Below are positions 12,835 through 25,679 of a DNA stretch of 64,000 nucleotides, piece after piece. Each line of letters begins with the position of its first letter. The first letter of the stretch is position 1. The notes under the pieces are model-generated. The model was not told where the DNA came from. It made no database searches and saw only the letters and a list, made by a program, of their open reading frames with translations. Source of the stretch: Cunninghamella blakesleeana (lineage: Eukaryota > Mucoromycota > Mucoromycetes > Mucorales > Cunninghamellaceae); assembly GCA_017871115.1 (NCBI GenBank), contig JAFCIZ010000007.1, positions 496,001 through 560,000 of the forward strand, written 5' to 3'. Made by a program: the position numbers and the translations under genes.

Positions 12835-13884
12835 AGTTTATATGTTGTGTAGTTAAAAAATATAAATTAAAAGGAAAAAAAAAAGATAGATGAGAGAAAA
12901 AAAGATGCAAAGAAAAAATAAAAAAGAAACAAAAGTTAAAATATATATATGAATATATATAAAGAAAAAAAAAAGGTGAACAAAGCAGCGAGAGAGAAAA
13001 AGAAAAGAGAGAGAAAAAAAACCAATAAGGAGAAAAAAAATATATATTCCTACCCACGAAATTAAAATCCCGCTCTTTTATATCAAAAATTAAATAATCA
13101 TGACATGGAAAATGAAGTCTAATACGTGATAATTATTATTACAGTAATAGTAGTAATGATAGCAATAGTAATAATAATAATAATATTAATAATGATAATA
13201 ACGGTAATAATAATAATAAAATTAATAATACTATATAATAACATTATATATAATTATGATAATAATAATAATAATATATATCTAGTAATATTATATACGA
13301 ATAAAAAGAGTTTATAAAAAATATTTAAAAAATATAAAAGCCATATGTAATATTAATAAACTACTATTTTTTTAATGTTTACATTTATATTTACAAACCC
13401 TACGTGTCTATATTATATATATATATATTATCGTACAAGTTGGAAAATAGACTATTCATAATAATGTAGATGTGTGTAATATATTATCCTAATGATTTCG
13501 TGTTTTATAGTATATTTCTTGTTTTTTAAAATAAACGACAACTTATATCGAAATCATTAAAACTATATAGGTGTATATTTATTTATTTTTTACTCAATCT
13601 TTTTGTTTTTAGCATAAATTATAGAAAATTCATTTTCATTTTCCAAGTAAATTGATTTTTTTTTCTTGTGAAACTATCTGAAAAAAAATGTGGCTTTTTT
13701 GTTTGAATGTTTTGAATTTTTTTTTAATACACGTAATTAAAATCATCATCAGTAAATCATAAAAATTGGCACAAAATGTCTTTGTTTATTATGAAACGCA
13801 AAAAGGAAATAAAAATAAAGAAACAGAAAAAAAAATGAAAAAGTGAATCATCTAATAGAAATCCAATATGCTATATTTATTTAT
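12835..13884. other. AT-rich spacer and promoter region
   Basis: Upstream region of the LUFS/WD40 gene and 3' side of the eIF5A gene. Purine-rich just upstream of the LUFS start (12880-13030), then degenerate (ATA)n from 13125 to 13280. Nothing coding supported. Confidence 0.5.
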
Positions 13885-14773
13885 TTATTTCTTAGGAGCT
13901 TCCTTCCCTATTAATTTTTAAAAACACAAATATAAATAAAAATAAAAAAAAAAGAGTTAGAAAAATAATCTATGAATATATATAAATATATATATTCGGT
14001 ATCTTTTTTAAAAAAAAAAAGCACTTACAGGCTAAACAGTGTTCTTCACCCATAGCAGATACAATGGTAACTAAAACATCCTTTCCTTCGTCAACAGCGT
14101 TTTCAATTTCTTCACCAAGAGTACCTTCGGGTAATCTGACATCGTTCTTTTCACCACCATCAGGGGTCATCAATTGAAGGAAACCATCATCAACATAGAC
14201 TAATTGGTATTCATTACGAACAACGTTGGGGACATCCATGTTGTGAGTAGAGGGAGAAAGATCTTCAAGTTTCCTATTTAAATTTTATAAAAAAAATTAT
14301 ATATGAATATATATAGAATCACAAATCAATGTTATATATATTTTATGATCATCATCCTTTTTGCTATTTATTTTAAATTTAGACTTACTTTCCGGTGAAG
14401 ATATCGATGGCAACCAAGTGGACCTTAGCGTGACCGTGCTTACCAGTCTTGGAGGTGGACATTTCAACAATCTTACAAGGTCTACCTTTAATAACGACGT
14501 GTCCGTTCTTTCTCAAGGCGGAACATTGTAAAGGATAAGTCAAACTGGCACCGGCACTAGCACTTTCAAAGGTATGGTTATGTTCGTCGTCAGACACTGT
14601 AAGTTAAAGAAAAACAAAAAAAAATTAGTACACTTGAATCATATATTTATTCATAGATATATGTATATATAGTAATATATATTCATATAACCAAATAAAT
14701 ATAAATACATACTAAATACATTCAAACATCTTTTTATATTATTTTACTTTTTTTAAAAAAAAAAAAACTTACT
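13885..14773 (-). CDS. eIF5A: Translation factor eIF5A (hypusine-containing)
   Basis: Coding parts are 14773 (single A), 14596-14389, 14273-14029 and 13907-13885, giving 158 residues, the family's normal length. Residues include [20 protein letters not shown], then [12 protein letters not shown] with Lys53 as the hypusination site in the invariant TGKHGHAK loop, and [10 protein letters not shown] and [14 protein letters not shown] in the OB-fold half. Known: eIF5A, after hypusination by deoxyhypusine synthase and hydroxylase, relieves ribosome stalling. Odd: the only start that gives the conserved N-terminus ([12 protein letters not shown]) is made by splicing A (14773) to TG (14596-14595) across an intron with GTAAGT donor and TTACAG acceptor. 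No upstream in-frame ATG was found in the exon. Confidence 0.93.
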
Positions 14774-17700
14774 TTTTGAATTTAAGATTGATAAATGAAG
14801 AAGGAAGAAGAAGAGAAAAACAAACGCAAAGAAAAATTTTTTAAAAGGTTTATAAAAATTTTTTTTTTCAAGCTCCGGATTTTTTACACCTGTCACATTT
14901 TTTTTTTTTTGATCTTTTGCGATGGATAACCAAATTATTACTTTCCAAAAAAAAATTATGCTAAAATGGCATTAAAATAATTAAAGATAAATAATTATTA
15001 TTATCATTGTTATTTTAAAAAAAAAATCTACATAAAATTACAATTAAAAATGTAAAGTTTCTACATTAATACAAAAAAAAACCCTATAGTAAAAAAAGAA
15101 AAAAAACCAATAAGCAAACAGCCAATGAAGTGCTTAATTTTCAATTAAGATAATAATAATAATAATAATTATAATTGGTTATTATAGTATTTGCTTTTGT
15201 TAATGGTAATAATTGTAATATATTCAAGGTAGATTGATTCATAAATATATGAAAAGATGGTGTAAAAAAAAGGTAGAAGTGAACCATTACTTTCTTGTTG
15301 ATTTCCTTTTTATATTCCGAATAACCAATCCATAAATCAAACCGAGAACAGATCTTTAGATTTACCAAAATAAAGTTATCTTGTAATATCCAAGAGAGAT
15401 TATCCATATCACAATGAGAAAAACAATTCTCTCATTTGGTTTGCCACATAAAAAAATAAAAAATAAAAATACCATGTATCATTCTTAATCTTACTTTCCT
15501 TAATTTTGGTAAGTTTTCCAGTTGTTATTTATCTATTTAATTATTTTAAAAATTTTCTCGTTTGTTCTACCCTCTCTTGTACAATAGGCTGATTGTCAAT
15601 TTTTTCCATTATCCTTGATTAAAGTTGATACAAGTCCTCGCTTAAGTTTTGCCATAACCCTATTCCAAACATTTTTTTTAAAAAGAATAGAATTATTTAA
15701 CCATTTTTCCATACCCATGTATTAGCAAGAAATCAAATGTAAAATAAGCACACATATAACCATTATTATATTAGCTTTAAAGTAATAAGACTCACTTTTT
15801 ATTAATATCAATATATATAGATTTATTATTTTTTTATACCCATCAGTTTATTTTTATAATAGTCAAGTTAAAATTATATGATTATGCCACAAGTGGCTAC
15901 CTCATTAAATCTAGCTACTGTAAAACAAAAGTTTTATATATTTGTTTTTCTTTAGTATGGTTATAAAGTCAATTTTTTTAAAACTTTTTTGGTACACATA
16001 AGTATATAGCTATTTAAAGGAAAAAAAAAATCCAGAGTTAAATCATTGAATTTTAGTTGTTTAAATCGAATTATAAATATTAATAGCTATAAGGAACGAA
16101 TAGTATATACATGTATGCATGTATGTTAAAAAAATTTAAACAGTACTGTCTAGTATTTTTATTCTCTACCATATAATATTCGTATTATTTTGCTTAAATA
16201 CCACTACTATTTAAATAGCGGAAAGTTGACAGCAAAGCAGCAATTAAAGTGACAAGAATAAAAAATTAAAAAAATAAAAATTATAAAAAGTAGCCTTCCT
16301 TTTAAGGAGTTTCAAAGTATTCCATACATAGTATGTGTATAATAAAACTGAAAGGCCAAGAAATGTTCATTTTTCTATAAATATTTAAATTGATTCTATT
16401 TTTTATGTTATACTTTTTACCTCTCAGATATTTGAGTTTTATATGTAGCATTTTTCTCTGGTTTAATATATTTATTAAACCTTCAAGGCAATACTCTACT
16501 ATAATATGGATAAAACATATCTACTGCCAGAGACTTTTTTTATTTATATTATCCTAAAACTGATATATTCGATTGGTAAAGAAATGTCTCCATTTTCGGG
16601 ATTTCATACTGTTTAAAAGTATTTATTCATCTTTTTTTTATTATCACCGCATCAAAAAATTCAAAGATATTATTAAGAATTTTTTTTTTAAATAAACAAA
16701 TCATTTTGAAATGATTTTTTACGCATATAAATGATATTAACATAAAAAGTATCATATTTTCTTATTCTTACACTTATTTAACTTGTAAATAACAACTAAA
16801 AAAACTGATAATAAAAATTGAGGTAAATGAATATTATTATTTATTTATTCATTACAAATTATTTTCATTTTATTATTTATTATTCTATGCCAACTAATTG
16901 AAAGAGATTAGAATCAAATGATGAATGAATAATTATTTCTGAAAATCATCGTCAGCATTATAATTTAACCTGAAGATTTAAAAGCTGGATAATATTATAA
17001 TATATATTTCTTTTATCTATACATACATACGTATATATAAAAATCATTACCTGAAAAATAAGTGGGACATTTTACCGGGGTATTTTTATTATAAAAATAA
17101 TACGAAATAATAATCAAACTCTATACTAATACATATATAAAACATATTTCACTTTTATATAATTAATGATGTTAACCAATTTTTTTATAATCCTACTACT
17201 ATAATCATTCACATCGTTTGTTACTGAACGGAAATCCTTAATAGTTATTATTAATTTTTGGTTGTATGGATTCGTTGATAAAATTAGGTTTAATGCAAAG
17301 ACTTTTAATGTTGAACTGGTAAAATTTATTTTAACAGTATAAGAGAAAATATTCAAGATCCGAATTCTTATTTAATAGCGAAAGCCTTTTTAATAAAAAA
17401 AAATTATTATCCTCAGTGTACTTTACTATCACTTTATTTTATTTCTATTTTATTTTATTTAATACTATATAACATTAGCTGGTATTATAATACAGATATA
17501 ATTTTATTTATTTATTATAAAATTAATTATCCTGATACGATATCAGCTTTATTTAGATCCTCTGTTAAAAAAAAATGTTTAGGATTAAAAAAATAATGAT
17601 TAAATGTGCTTCTAGTGTTCACATAAAATTTAGCAAGATCCATTATAAGCAGTTTTATTATATGTATGTACACACAGAAAAATCTACAGTGGATCTTTTT

Positions 17701-18664
17701 TTATTAAAAAAAAAAAGAATGAAAGAGAGAAAAGTGGCTAAAACTGAATTGTGCACTGATTTTATCAGTATTCTTCTTATATTTAGAACAAACTTTTGGA
17801 TGTTCTAGCATTTATTTATGTGAAAATAGTCAACACATGAAATGTACATAATGTGCTATTGGTAACTATAAACTTTTTATCAAGTAGAAAATATGTATAC
17901 GTGCATTAGTGAAGCTGATACTATCAAGCTTCAACAGTTTGATTCGATATATACATATTATAGTATTACGCTCTATACTGGTGATTTTTGCAATGAAGAA
18001 TGGATTAGACATTCTCTCAACAAGAAAAAAAAAATTGTTGAATTTGTACACTTTTGTTTAATTCATAAATAATTATGAGGGACGCTGTCAAATAAGAAGA
18101 AAACGATCAATACATACTAGAGTTTTGCAACATAATCATAACATGTGTGCGTGCACTTTTAAACTATTTTTGATTGGTCGATACAATACAATAAATATAT
18201 ATGTGTAAATTAGATTCAGCTTTTTAATTTTTATTTTTTATTTTTTTTGCATGAAAAATAGCTTGTTTTTTATTAGTATGATAGCTTCATTTTATTTCGT
18301 CTTTAATTACATATATAAGTAACAAGGAAAGATAATGATGATTAATATAAATTTTATAGATCTTTACATAGCTATTATTAGTATTATTTTTTGTTTATCC
18401 ACGTAATAGAATAAGTAACGTATTATGAATTTTTACTCTATAAAGAAGATACTATAATCTTGTTTTGGAAAAACTCGTCATTTTTTTTCCATTACCTTTT
18501 TTAGAAAATATAGAGCGACAAACCTTAAAAGAAGATACTATTTTTATTTTCTCGCTTTTTTTTTTTTTTGTCTTTCTTTCTCTTCCTTTCCTTGCACTTT
18601 TTTATTCATTTTTTTTTTTTTAATAAACAATTTAATATAATATACATTCGACCATTTTATTAAT
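14774..18664. other. Gene-poor block with decayed reading frames
   Basis: Nearly 3.9 kb. The first 300 bases are the eIF5A leader/promoter. From about 15150 to 18050 the texture differs from other spacers: fewer homopolymers and microsatellites, more mixed sequence. Short protein-like stretches broken by stops occur on the minus strand (about 15141-15720, 16400-16680 and 17126-17390). None could be assigned to a family. Decayed transposon or pseudogene debris is my best reading. The last 150 bases are a pyrimidine-rich leader of the P450 gene. Confidence 0.4.
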
Positions 18665-21185
18665 ATGAATCAACTAGTGCAGAAAATTGATCTACTTAAA
18701 ATTGAAGATTTTATACAAAAATATTTTGATACCAACATTGCACCAAAAATAGGGATTCAGTCCTCAATAAGACGATTGTTACTTGGTGTTGGTGTTTTAT
18801 CTACTTGTACATATATTATTTCAAAATATATTATTTATCGCCTTTACCTTCATCCTACAAATAAAATACCTGGCCCAAGAGTTAGCTGGATTCCTTTTAC
18901 TGGTAATATATTAGAAATCATACGTGAAGATGTAAGTATAAGATTCCTTGATATATGTATAATACAATATAATAGATATGTTATAGATATTGACTATATA
19001 TCCATTCATGTTATTTTTCTATCCTTCTTTTTTTTTTTTTTAATATCTATGCATAGCCTGCTGTTCCTCATAAACGTTGGACTAAAAAATATGGTGGTAT
19101 TGTTAGTTATAAAGGTCCATGGAATGAAAATCGACTTCTTGTTACCAATCCTGAATATATTAAACATATGTTGACTACTCATTCTTACGATTATATCAAG
19201 CCTCCAAGATCATCTAATTTTTTAAAAAGAGTGTTGGGTAATGGTGTTTTGGTAGCCGAGGTACGTTAATGCTTCGTGTATAAAAAAAATTATCCAAATA
19301 AAAAAATAAAAAAAATAGAAAGGAATGCGCATAAATTAGATACTTGTTTTTATTGATTTTATCTTTTATCTTTACATACGTACATGTATTATGTTATTGT
19401 TATTATTAATATTATTATAATAGGGTGATGCACATCGACAACAAAGAAAAATGTTAAATCCTGCTTTTTCAATTCAAGCCATAAGAGAAATGACTCATTT
19501 AATGATGATTCCTGGGGTACAATTAAGAAATTCATGGATGGATCAAATAATGAAAAATAATGAAAAGAACGGAAACTCAAATCAACCCACAGAAATCATT
19601 GTTTCAAAAGGTCTAAGTTTGGCAACATTAGGTAACAATTAAATATTGAATAAAAAAAAATATACATGTTTAGATAAAATGATAACTAATCAAAATAAAA
19701 CTTTTCCTTTGCTACCACTCCCACCTTTTATTTATATTCATGTAGATGTAATTGGTGAAGCCGGTTTTGGGCATTCTTTTGAATCCATTAAAACAGCTGA
19801 TACACCTCAACAAAATAAACTTAGTAAAGCCTATATGGATATTTTTGATACTAAAGCCAGTCTTATGCGTATATTGCAATTCTTTTTCCCTATCTTGGAA
19901 TATCTTCCAACCCAACGTAATTTGGATATTAAACAAGATTTAAAATGGCTTAATGAAGAAAGTGAAAAATTAATACAAGATGGACTTGAACGAATTAAAC
20001 GAGAAGAACGCAGTAATAAAGAAAATGATCATGGCAAAGGCAATGATACCTTATATCAACAAAAGAAGCGATCCAAAGATTTATTAACTTTGATGTCTAA
20101 AGAAATTGATCAAGAAACTGGTAGTGGAATGTCAATTAAGGAACTTCAGAATCAATGTCTCACCTTTTTAGCAGCTGGTAATCAACCGTGTTTATTTTAT
20201 TTTTTAATAAAAACTAACTAAAGATATATAAATTGCTTTATTTTGATCTAACACTTAATATGTAAACGTTATTTTCCTAGGCCATGAAACTACCTCAACA
20301 TCACTCAGTTGGACACTATGGTTACTTGCAAAAAATCCAGATATCCAAGAAGCCTTAAGACAAGAAATCGAACCTCTTTTCCAACCTATGGATTTCAATC
20401 ATGAATTATTTTCCAATCCATCTCAAGTAGATCATACTCAAGCCAAAATCGAAGCCAAGATCCCAACCTATGATGAAATCAATAAATTACCTTTATTAAA
20501 TAATGTATGTAAAGAATCTTTAAGACTTATTCCACCTGTCCCAGTTACAAACAGATTAGGTAAATGGAAATAAACTGAATAAGACGAGGACGAATGATGT
20601 TTATATATTTATTTTAATACTAATTTATCAACTCTTTTATTATTTTTGTTTTCATATGAAACAGCCACTAAAGATGATGTGGTAGGTCCTTATTTTATTC
20701 CAAAAGGTACAGTTATATTTTTTTCACCCATGTGTAATCATCACGATGAAAAAGTTTGGGGAGAAGATGTTTTAGAATTTAACCCTGATCGTTGGAATCA
20801 TGCTCCTGCCAAAAATACGACAGCTTATGATTTTGCTCCCTTTTTATATCCTAGTCCTCGTAAGTATTTATAAGTTTATTTATTTTACAAAGGAGAATAA
20901 TAAAACATACTTTTTTTTTAAAAAAAAAATCTTTATTTGGGACAATGGATTATATATAAAGAAAAATGCTCACTAAATATTTTTTACTTATTTTAAATAC
21001 TATATTTATATTATATAGGTACATGTATTGGTAACCGTTTCGCTATGATTGAAATGAAAGTATTACTATGTATATTGATCAAGGATTTAAAGTTTACTGA
21101 AAAAGAAGGATTTACTCCCAAGCAAAAACAACAAATTACTCTAAGACCTTCCCCAAACATGACTTTACTTGTTGAACAGGTTTAA
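18665..21185 (+). CDS. Cytochrome P450 monooxygenase
   Basis: Seven exons: 18665-18931, 19057-19260, 19424-19631, 19746-20177, 20281-20559, 20665-20859 and 21019-21185, giving 583 residues. An N-terminal hydrophobic stretch near residues 35-60 precedes the proline-rich hinge KIPGPR, as in ER-anchored microsomal P450s. Also seen: WRKxR-like HRQQRKMLNPAF, I-helix LAAGHETTS, ExxR helix KESLRL (Glu449, Arg452), and FNPDRW. The haem loop reads FAPFLYPSPRTCIG with Cys531 as thiolate ligand. Odd: the canonical FxxGxRxC is FLYPSPRTC, so Gly is replaced by Pro-Ser and the loop is one residue longer. Substrate unknown. It needs a CPR partner not present here. It lies 382 bp upstream of a peroxisomal enoyl-CoA hydratase, but a functional link is not established. 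Confidence 0.92.
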
Positions 21186-21567
21186 TTTAAAGTTTATTTT
21201 TTTTTAGTATTGTAAAATATATATATAAATATATATTAAATAAATATAGAAAATAAAAAGGAATAATCATTATCAGAACTTAAATAAAATAATATATAAA
21301 AATTCATTTTATTCTACTTTATATATATATATATATATATATTTTTATTATTTCTTGATGTATATATTTGTCATTAAGAGTATTAGTCAAGACTATTTCA
21401 CACCGAATGGTAATGGTATTTCACACACTTTTCATTTGATTTTAAAACTCCACTGCCTAAATTATTTTTCAAGCATATAAATTTAAATATCTGATTTTTT
21501 TTTTTCGAATTTTTTATTTTCTTTTTATTTTCTTTTAAGAATATATATATATATTTATAAATATATC
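21186..21567. other. AT-rich spacer
   Basis: Tandem spacer between the P450 and the hydratase, with (AT)n at about 21320-21341 and a T-rich leader from 21496. No gene seen. Confidence 0.55.
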
Positions 21568-22115
21568 ATGGTCACTTTACCCAAATACAATACTATTTTA
21601 GTTTCTATTCCTATACCTCATGTTTTATTAATTACAATTAATAGACCTAAACAATATAACTCTTTAAATCCAGAAGCAAATTCAGAAATGGAAAAAGTTA
21701 TTGATTGGGCTGAAGCTGAAGATAGTATTTGGTGTATTATTGTAAGTATATATATATATATATTTGAGAAAAAATAAAATACAACGGTAGTAAAGAAAGG
21801 TGATACATATGAAATAACATAAACTCATATATATACATATATTAGATCACTGGTAGTGGGGATAAAGCTTTTTGTACTGGTATGGATTTAGTAAATGCAC
21901 ATCATGATCGTAGTGGAAACAAGAATGAAAATAGTTTATTAAGTTCAGAACCTAATCATTCAGGCTTTGGTGGGGTCAGTAATCGAAATAATGCACGTAA
22001 ACCTGTGATTGCTGCTGTCAATGGTTATGCTTTAGGTGGAGGTATGGAAATGATTTCTGCCTGTGATATTGTAGTGGCGACTCAAAAATCTAAATTTGGT
22101 TTACCTGAAGGTACG

Positions 22116-22151
<36 letters not shown>

Positions 22152-22827
22152 GCGGTATTATCATTGTAATTTTTTTTTAAAAAAAATAAAAAATAAAAAA
22201 TAAAATAAAAACTATTAAAATAAAAACAAATTGAGCATATATATATATATTATCTTATTTACACACCTCTTCTTTTCATATATATGTATAAATATATTAT
22301 CTTTGTTTATAGTCAAACAAGGTGTAGTCATTGCTTGTGGTGGTTTAGCTCGTGTTGCTAGATCCTTACCTTATCAAGTAGCTGCTGAATTGGTATTAAC
22401 AGGTAGATTTTTAGATGCAGATGAAGGTCATCGTTATGGTTTTGTAAATAAGGTGATTCCTAATGATCAAAATGTGGTGGATGCTGCTTTAGAATATGCC
22501 AAAGTGATTATACAAAAGTAAGGATAAAGAGAAAAATAAATAAAAAAAGGATAAAGAAGGGAAAAGAATGATTTTTTTTTAATATGAATATTTATGCTAT
22601 TATTATTATTATTTAGTTCGCCAGATGCTGTAATGTTTACCAAACAAGGATTATTATTTGCTTTAGAACGAGAATCCATAACAGCAGCTACAAAAGATTG
22701 GTTAGAATCTGAAGAATCAAAAGCTTGGAGAGAAGGAGAAAACTTGACTATTGGATTACATGCCTTTGCCAATAAACAAAAACCTCAATATAAAAATCCT
22801 ACACCTATTAAACGTAGTAAATTATAA
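21568..22827 (+). CDS. Peroxisomal enoyl-CoA hydratase/isomerase family protein
   Basis: Four exons: 21568-21741, 21846-22110, 22313-22517 and 22617-22827, giving 284 residues. Crotonase signatures are clear: [24 protein letters not shown] (oxyanion hole), [17 protein letters not shown] and KFGLPEVKQGV. Both acid/base glutamates of true hydratases are present (Glu126 in GGGMEM, Glu146 in GLPE). There is no mitochondrial presequence, and the protein ends in RSKL, so the last three residues are a canonical SKL PTS1. Inferred: hydration of trans-2-enoyl-CoA in peroxisomal beta-oxidation. Residues 72-108 form a family-variable loop rich in Asn/Ser. Intron 2 begins GTACG and then has 35 A in a row. 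Confidence 0.92.
22116..22150 (+). repeat. 35-nt poly(A) in an intron
   Basis: Uninterrupted A tract that begins five bases into intron 2 of the enoyl-CoA hydratase gene, directly after donor GTACG. Length is likely unstable or subject to sequencing error. Confidence 0.9.
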
Positions 22828-25644
22828 TCATTACTATTGCTTCCTCCTATTGTATTAAATAATAAAAAACTATTGTTGATCATAATAAATTTACTTTTTT
22901 AACTTATTTAATATTTATGCCGTATTCATTTTTAAACAAACGAATATGAATGCATTGGTAACATAAAGAAAGGTAAGGAGGTAAATAACACATTCATCTA
23001 TTTATTTCTATATATAAATAAAAAAGAGAGATCAAGGAGAGAGAGGGATGTAAGGGAGGGGGGGAAAGAAGAAAGAGTCGACAGCTTTTTTTTTTTTTTT
23101 TAAAAAAAAAAAATTAAATGTGTAACTATAACAAATTCTTGGTATTATAACGGTTGAAGATCAACTTGTTTTTTAAACTTCCTGATTGATCGATCACTAT
23201 TTAAACAACATAATAATATTAAAAAGGAATTTTTTTTTGGGTGAATAAAAGTTTCTTATGATCATTTATTTATTTATTGTTTTATTTTATTTCGTAATGA
23301 TATATATAATGCATTTTCTTTTTTTTCTTTTTTTTTTATTTCCTTTTCATTTTTCTAATCCTTTTTCCCTCGAGAAAAAAAAAAAAAAAAATAGAAATAA
23401 AAACCTCATGGTAATTACTAAATAGAAAAAATAAAACTATAAAAAATAAATAGCTATAAAGAAACTTGAAATCCTTTTTATCCCTATCATCATCATCACC
23501 ACCACCTTCAGTTTTATAAAGATTTCTGTACTCCTCCTCCCTTTATTATTATTTTTATTTTATTAAAAAATAAAAAATAAAACCCCAAGTCCCCAAAGTA
23601 AGAAAAAAAAGTATAATTTTTTTTAAAATTAAAAATGGCTCCCACTTTCCAAAACGTCTTTCTACACCGAGTAAATAAAAATCAACATCATGCAAGGTTT
23701 TTAATTTTTTTAAATAATTTCTTCGGCTCAAATCAAGGATATAATTATAATAATAATAAAAAATAATACAAATAGTTAAAACGAAAGATACCTGGAATAA
23801 TAATAATAATATGTAAAATAAAAGTTTAGCTTCTAACATAATTGCTTTAATTGTATTTAGGTACATTTTTTTTATCAAGTAAATAGATTAAGAAATTGTA
23901 AAGTGAATTATTATGCATAAAATAAAATAATGGGCACGGGACCATATTTGAATTAGACATGGCATCCATTCGAAAAAAAAAAAAAATAAAAAAAATAAAA
24001 AAAACTCCTAACTTTTTTTCATTTTACCATATTGAAATAACTTTAAAAACCCTTTTTTTTTTTTTATCACAAAATAAAATTAAATAGAACGTACAATGAT
24101 AATATATATATATAAATATATAAATATAAAAGAGGGGATAATAATAATAATAAAAACATGTACAAGTTGTCGTCACATAAAAAAAAAGGGAGCCAAAATA
24201 ATAAATAAAAAGTGGTACATAACCACATTAGAATGGCACCGTGCGTATGTATTACACTTTTTTCCCTCTCTCTCATTTTCACTTTCTTATCATCACCCCC
24301 CCCTCCTTCTTTTTCCCTTATTCTCTTCACATCTCATCTCATCTCCTACATTTTATTCTTATACATTCTAATAACAAAAAACCATAAGCTTGGTAAAATA
24401 AATTTCGAGTAAGGGTCTCATTCTTTTTTCTTTTCTTTTTTTTTTTTTTTTTCATATTAAAATAATAATAAAAAAGAGTACATTTCCTTTTTTTTTTATT
24501 TAATATATATTCACAAACATACATATTTTTTTTTTTTAAATTGAGTAATGGATTTTTTTTTATTGGTTTATATTAGAAATGACATTTTTTTTTTTTTAAA
24601 CTTTCGGAAAGAAAGACATATGATATAAAAAATATCATGTTTTTTTTAAGACATACTCTTTCTCTCTCTCTCCTTAATGACAAAAAAATAAAACATGAGT
24701 TTTTGGTGGTTTTTTTTTTTTTTGAGTGGCAACCTTATGTTACACGCACATATACATTTGACTAGTTATTTCTAAAAAAGTGAGAGTTTACCAAAACAAA
24801 TATATATGAAAAAAGGTGTGCACGGTGAATATAAAAAAAAAAAGAAATATAAAATAGTCAAATACAACAAGGTTTAAACTTTTATAGTAACCGTCTTTTT
24901 TTTTTTTTTTAGGTTGATTGCTATAATAACTTTACAAATGTATACGTACTTGGGATAATAATAATAATAATAAATAATATGTAGTGAAACCATACTTTTT
25001 AATTTATTCCAATCATAATATAAAAAAAAGAAAAAAAAATTATCGGAATAGGTTTCCGAAAATGATATGTGTTTTTTTTTTTATACAAGTATATAAAAAT
25101 AGTTGTCTTTTTTATTTTATTTGAATACTATTACAATGCCTTTCATTAATATCATTTATTTAATTATTTAATTAGTTATATAATTGACTTTATCATTAAG
25201 GAAATAATGTTTTAAAAAAGAATGACAAGTTTATATTTGATTGATCAACAACGATTTATACTTTAAATAGAGATCACAGACCAAAGTTAATTTTAAAGTC
25301 CCGTTCTTTTTTATATAACATCACTTTATCATTATCTCTCCTTATGGTATGCTGCCGAGAAAACTGTTTTCACAGACATTTTATTTATTATTTATTTATT
25401 TTTGTTTCAATATATAATATAATTGTTATTTCTTCCCTCTCATCTCTTCCCCCCAAAGTTCTCTCTCTCCTCTTTTTTTTATTATTGATTTTCCCTCGTT
25501 GGACTTCTTTTTTTCTCCTTGTTTTCGATCGATTTTAGAGAAAATATAAATATGTATACGTACATAAACAACTGATTATTATTTTTTTATTAGAATCGAT
25601 CAACTTTTGGTTTACTGTTTTAAGTAATTCATTTTCTTAGTTAC

Positions 25645-25679
<35 letters not shown>

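Noticed and set aside
13126..13317. Ile-rich frame of 63 codons
   Set aside because: It is (ATA)n/(ATT)n repeat sequence with no protein-like composition.
25344..25538. A 64-codon hydrophobic frame after a TATA-like box
   Set aside because: Its composition is that of a pyrimidine-rich leader read as Ser, Leu and Phe. No motif was found.
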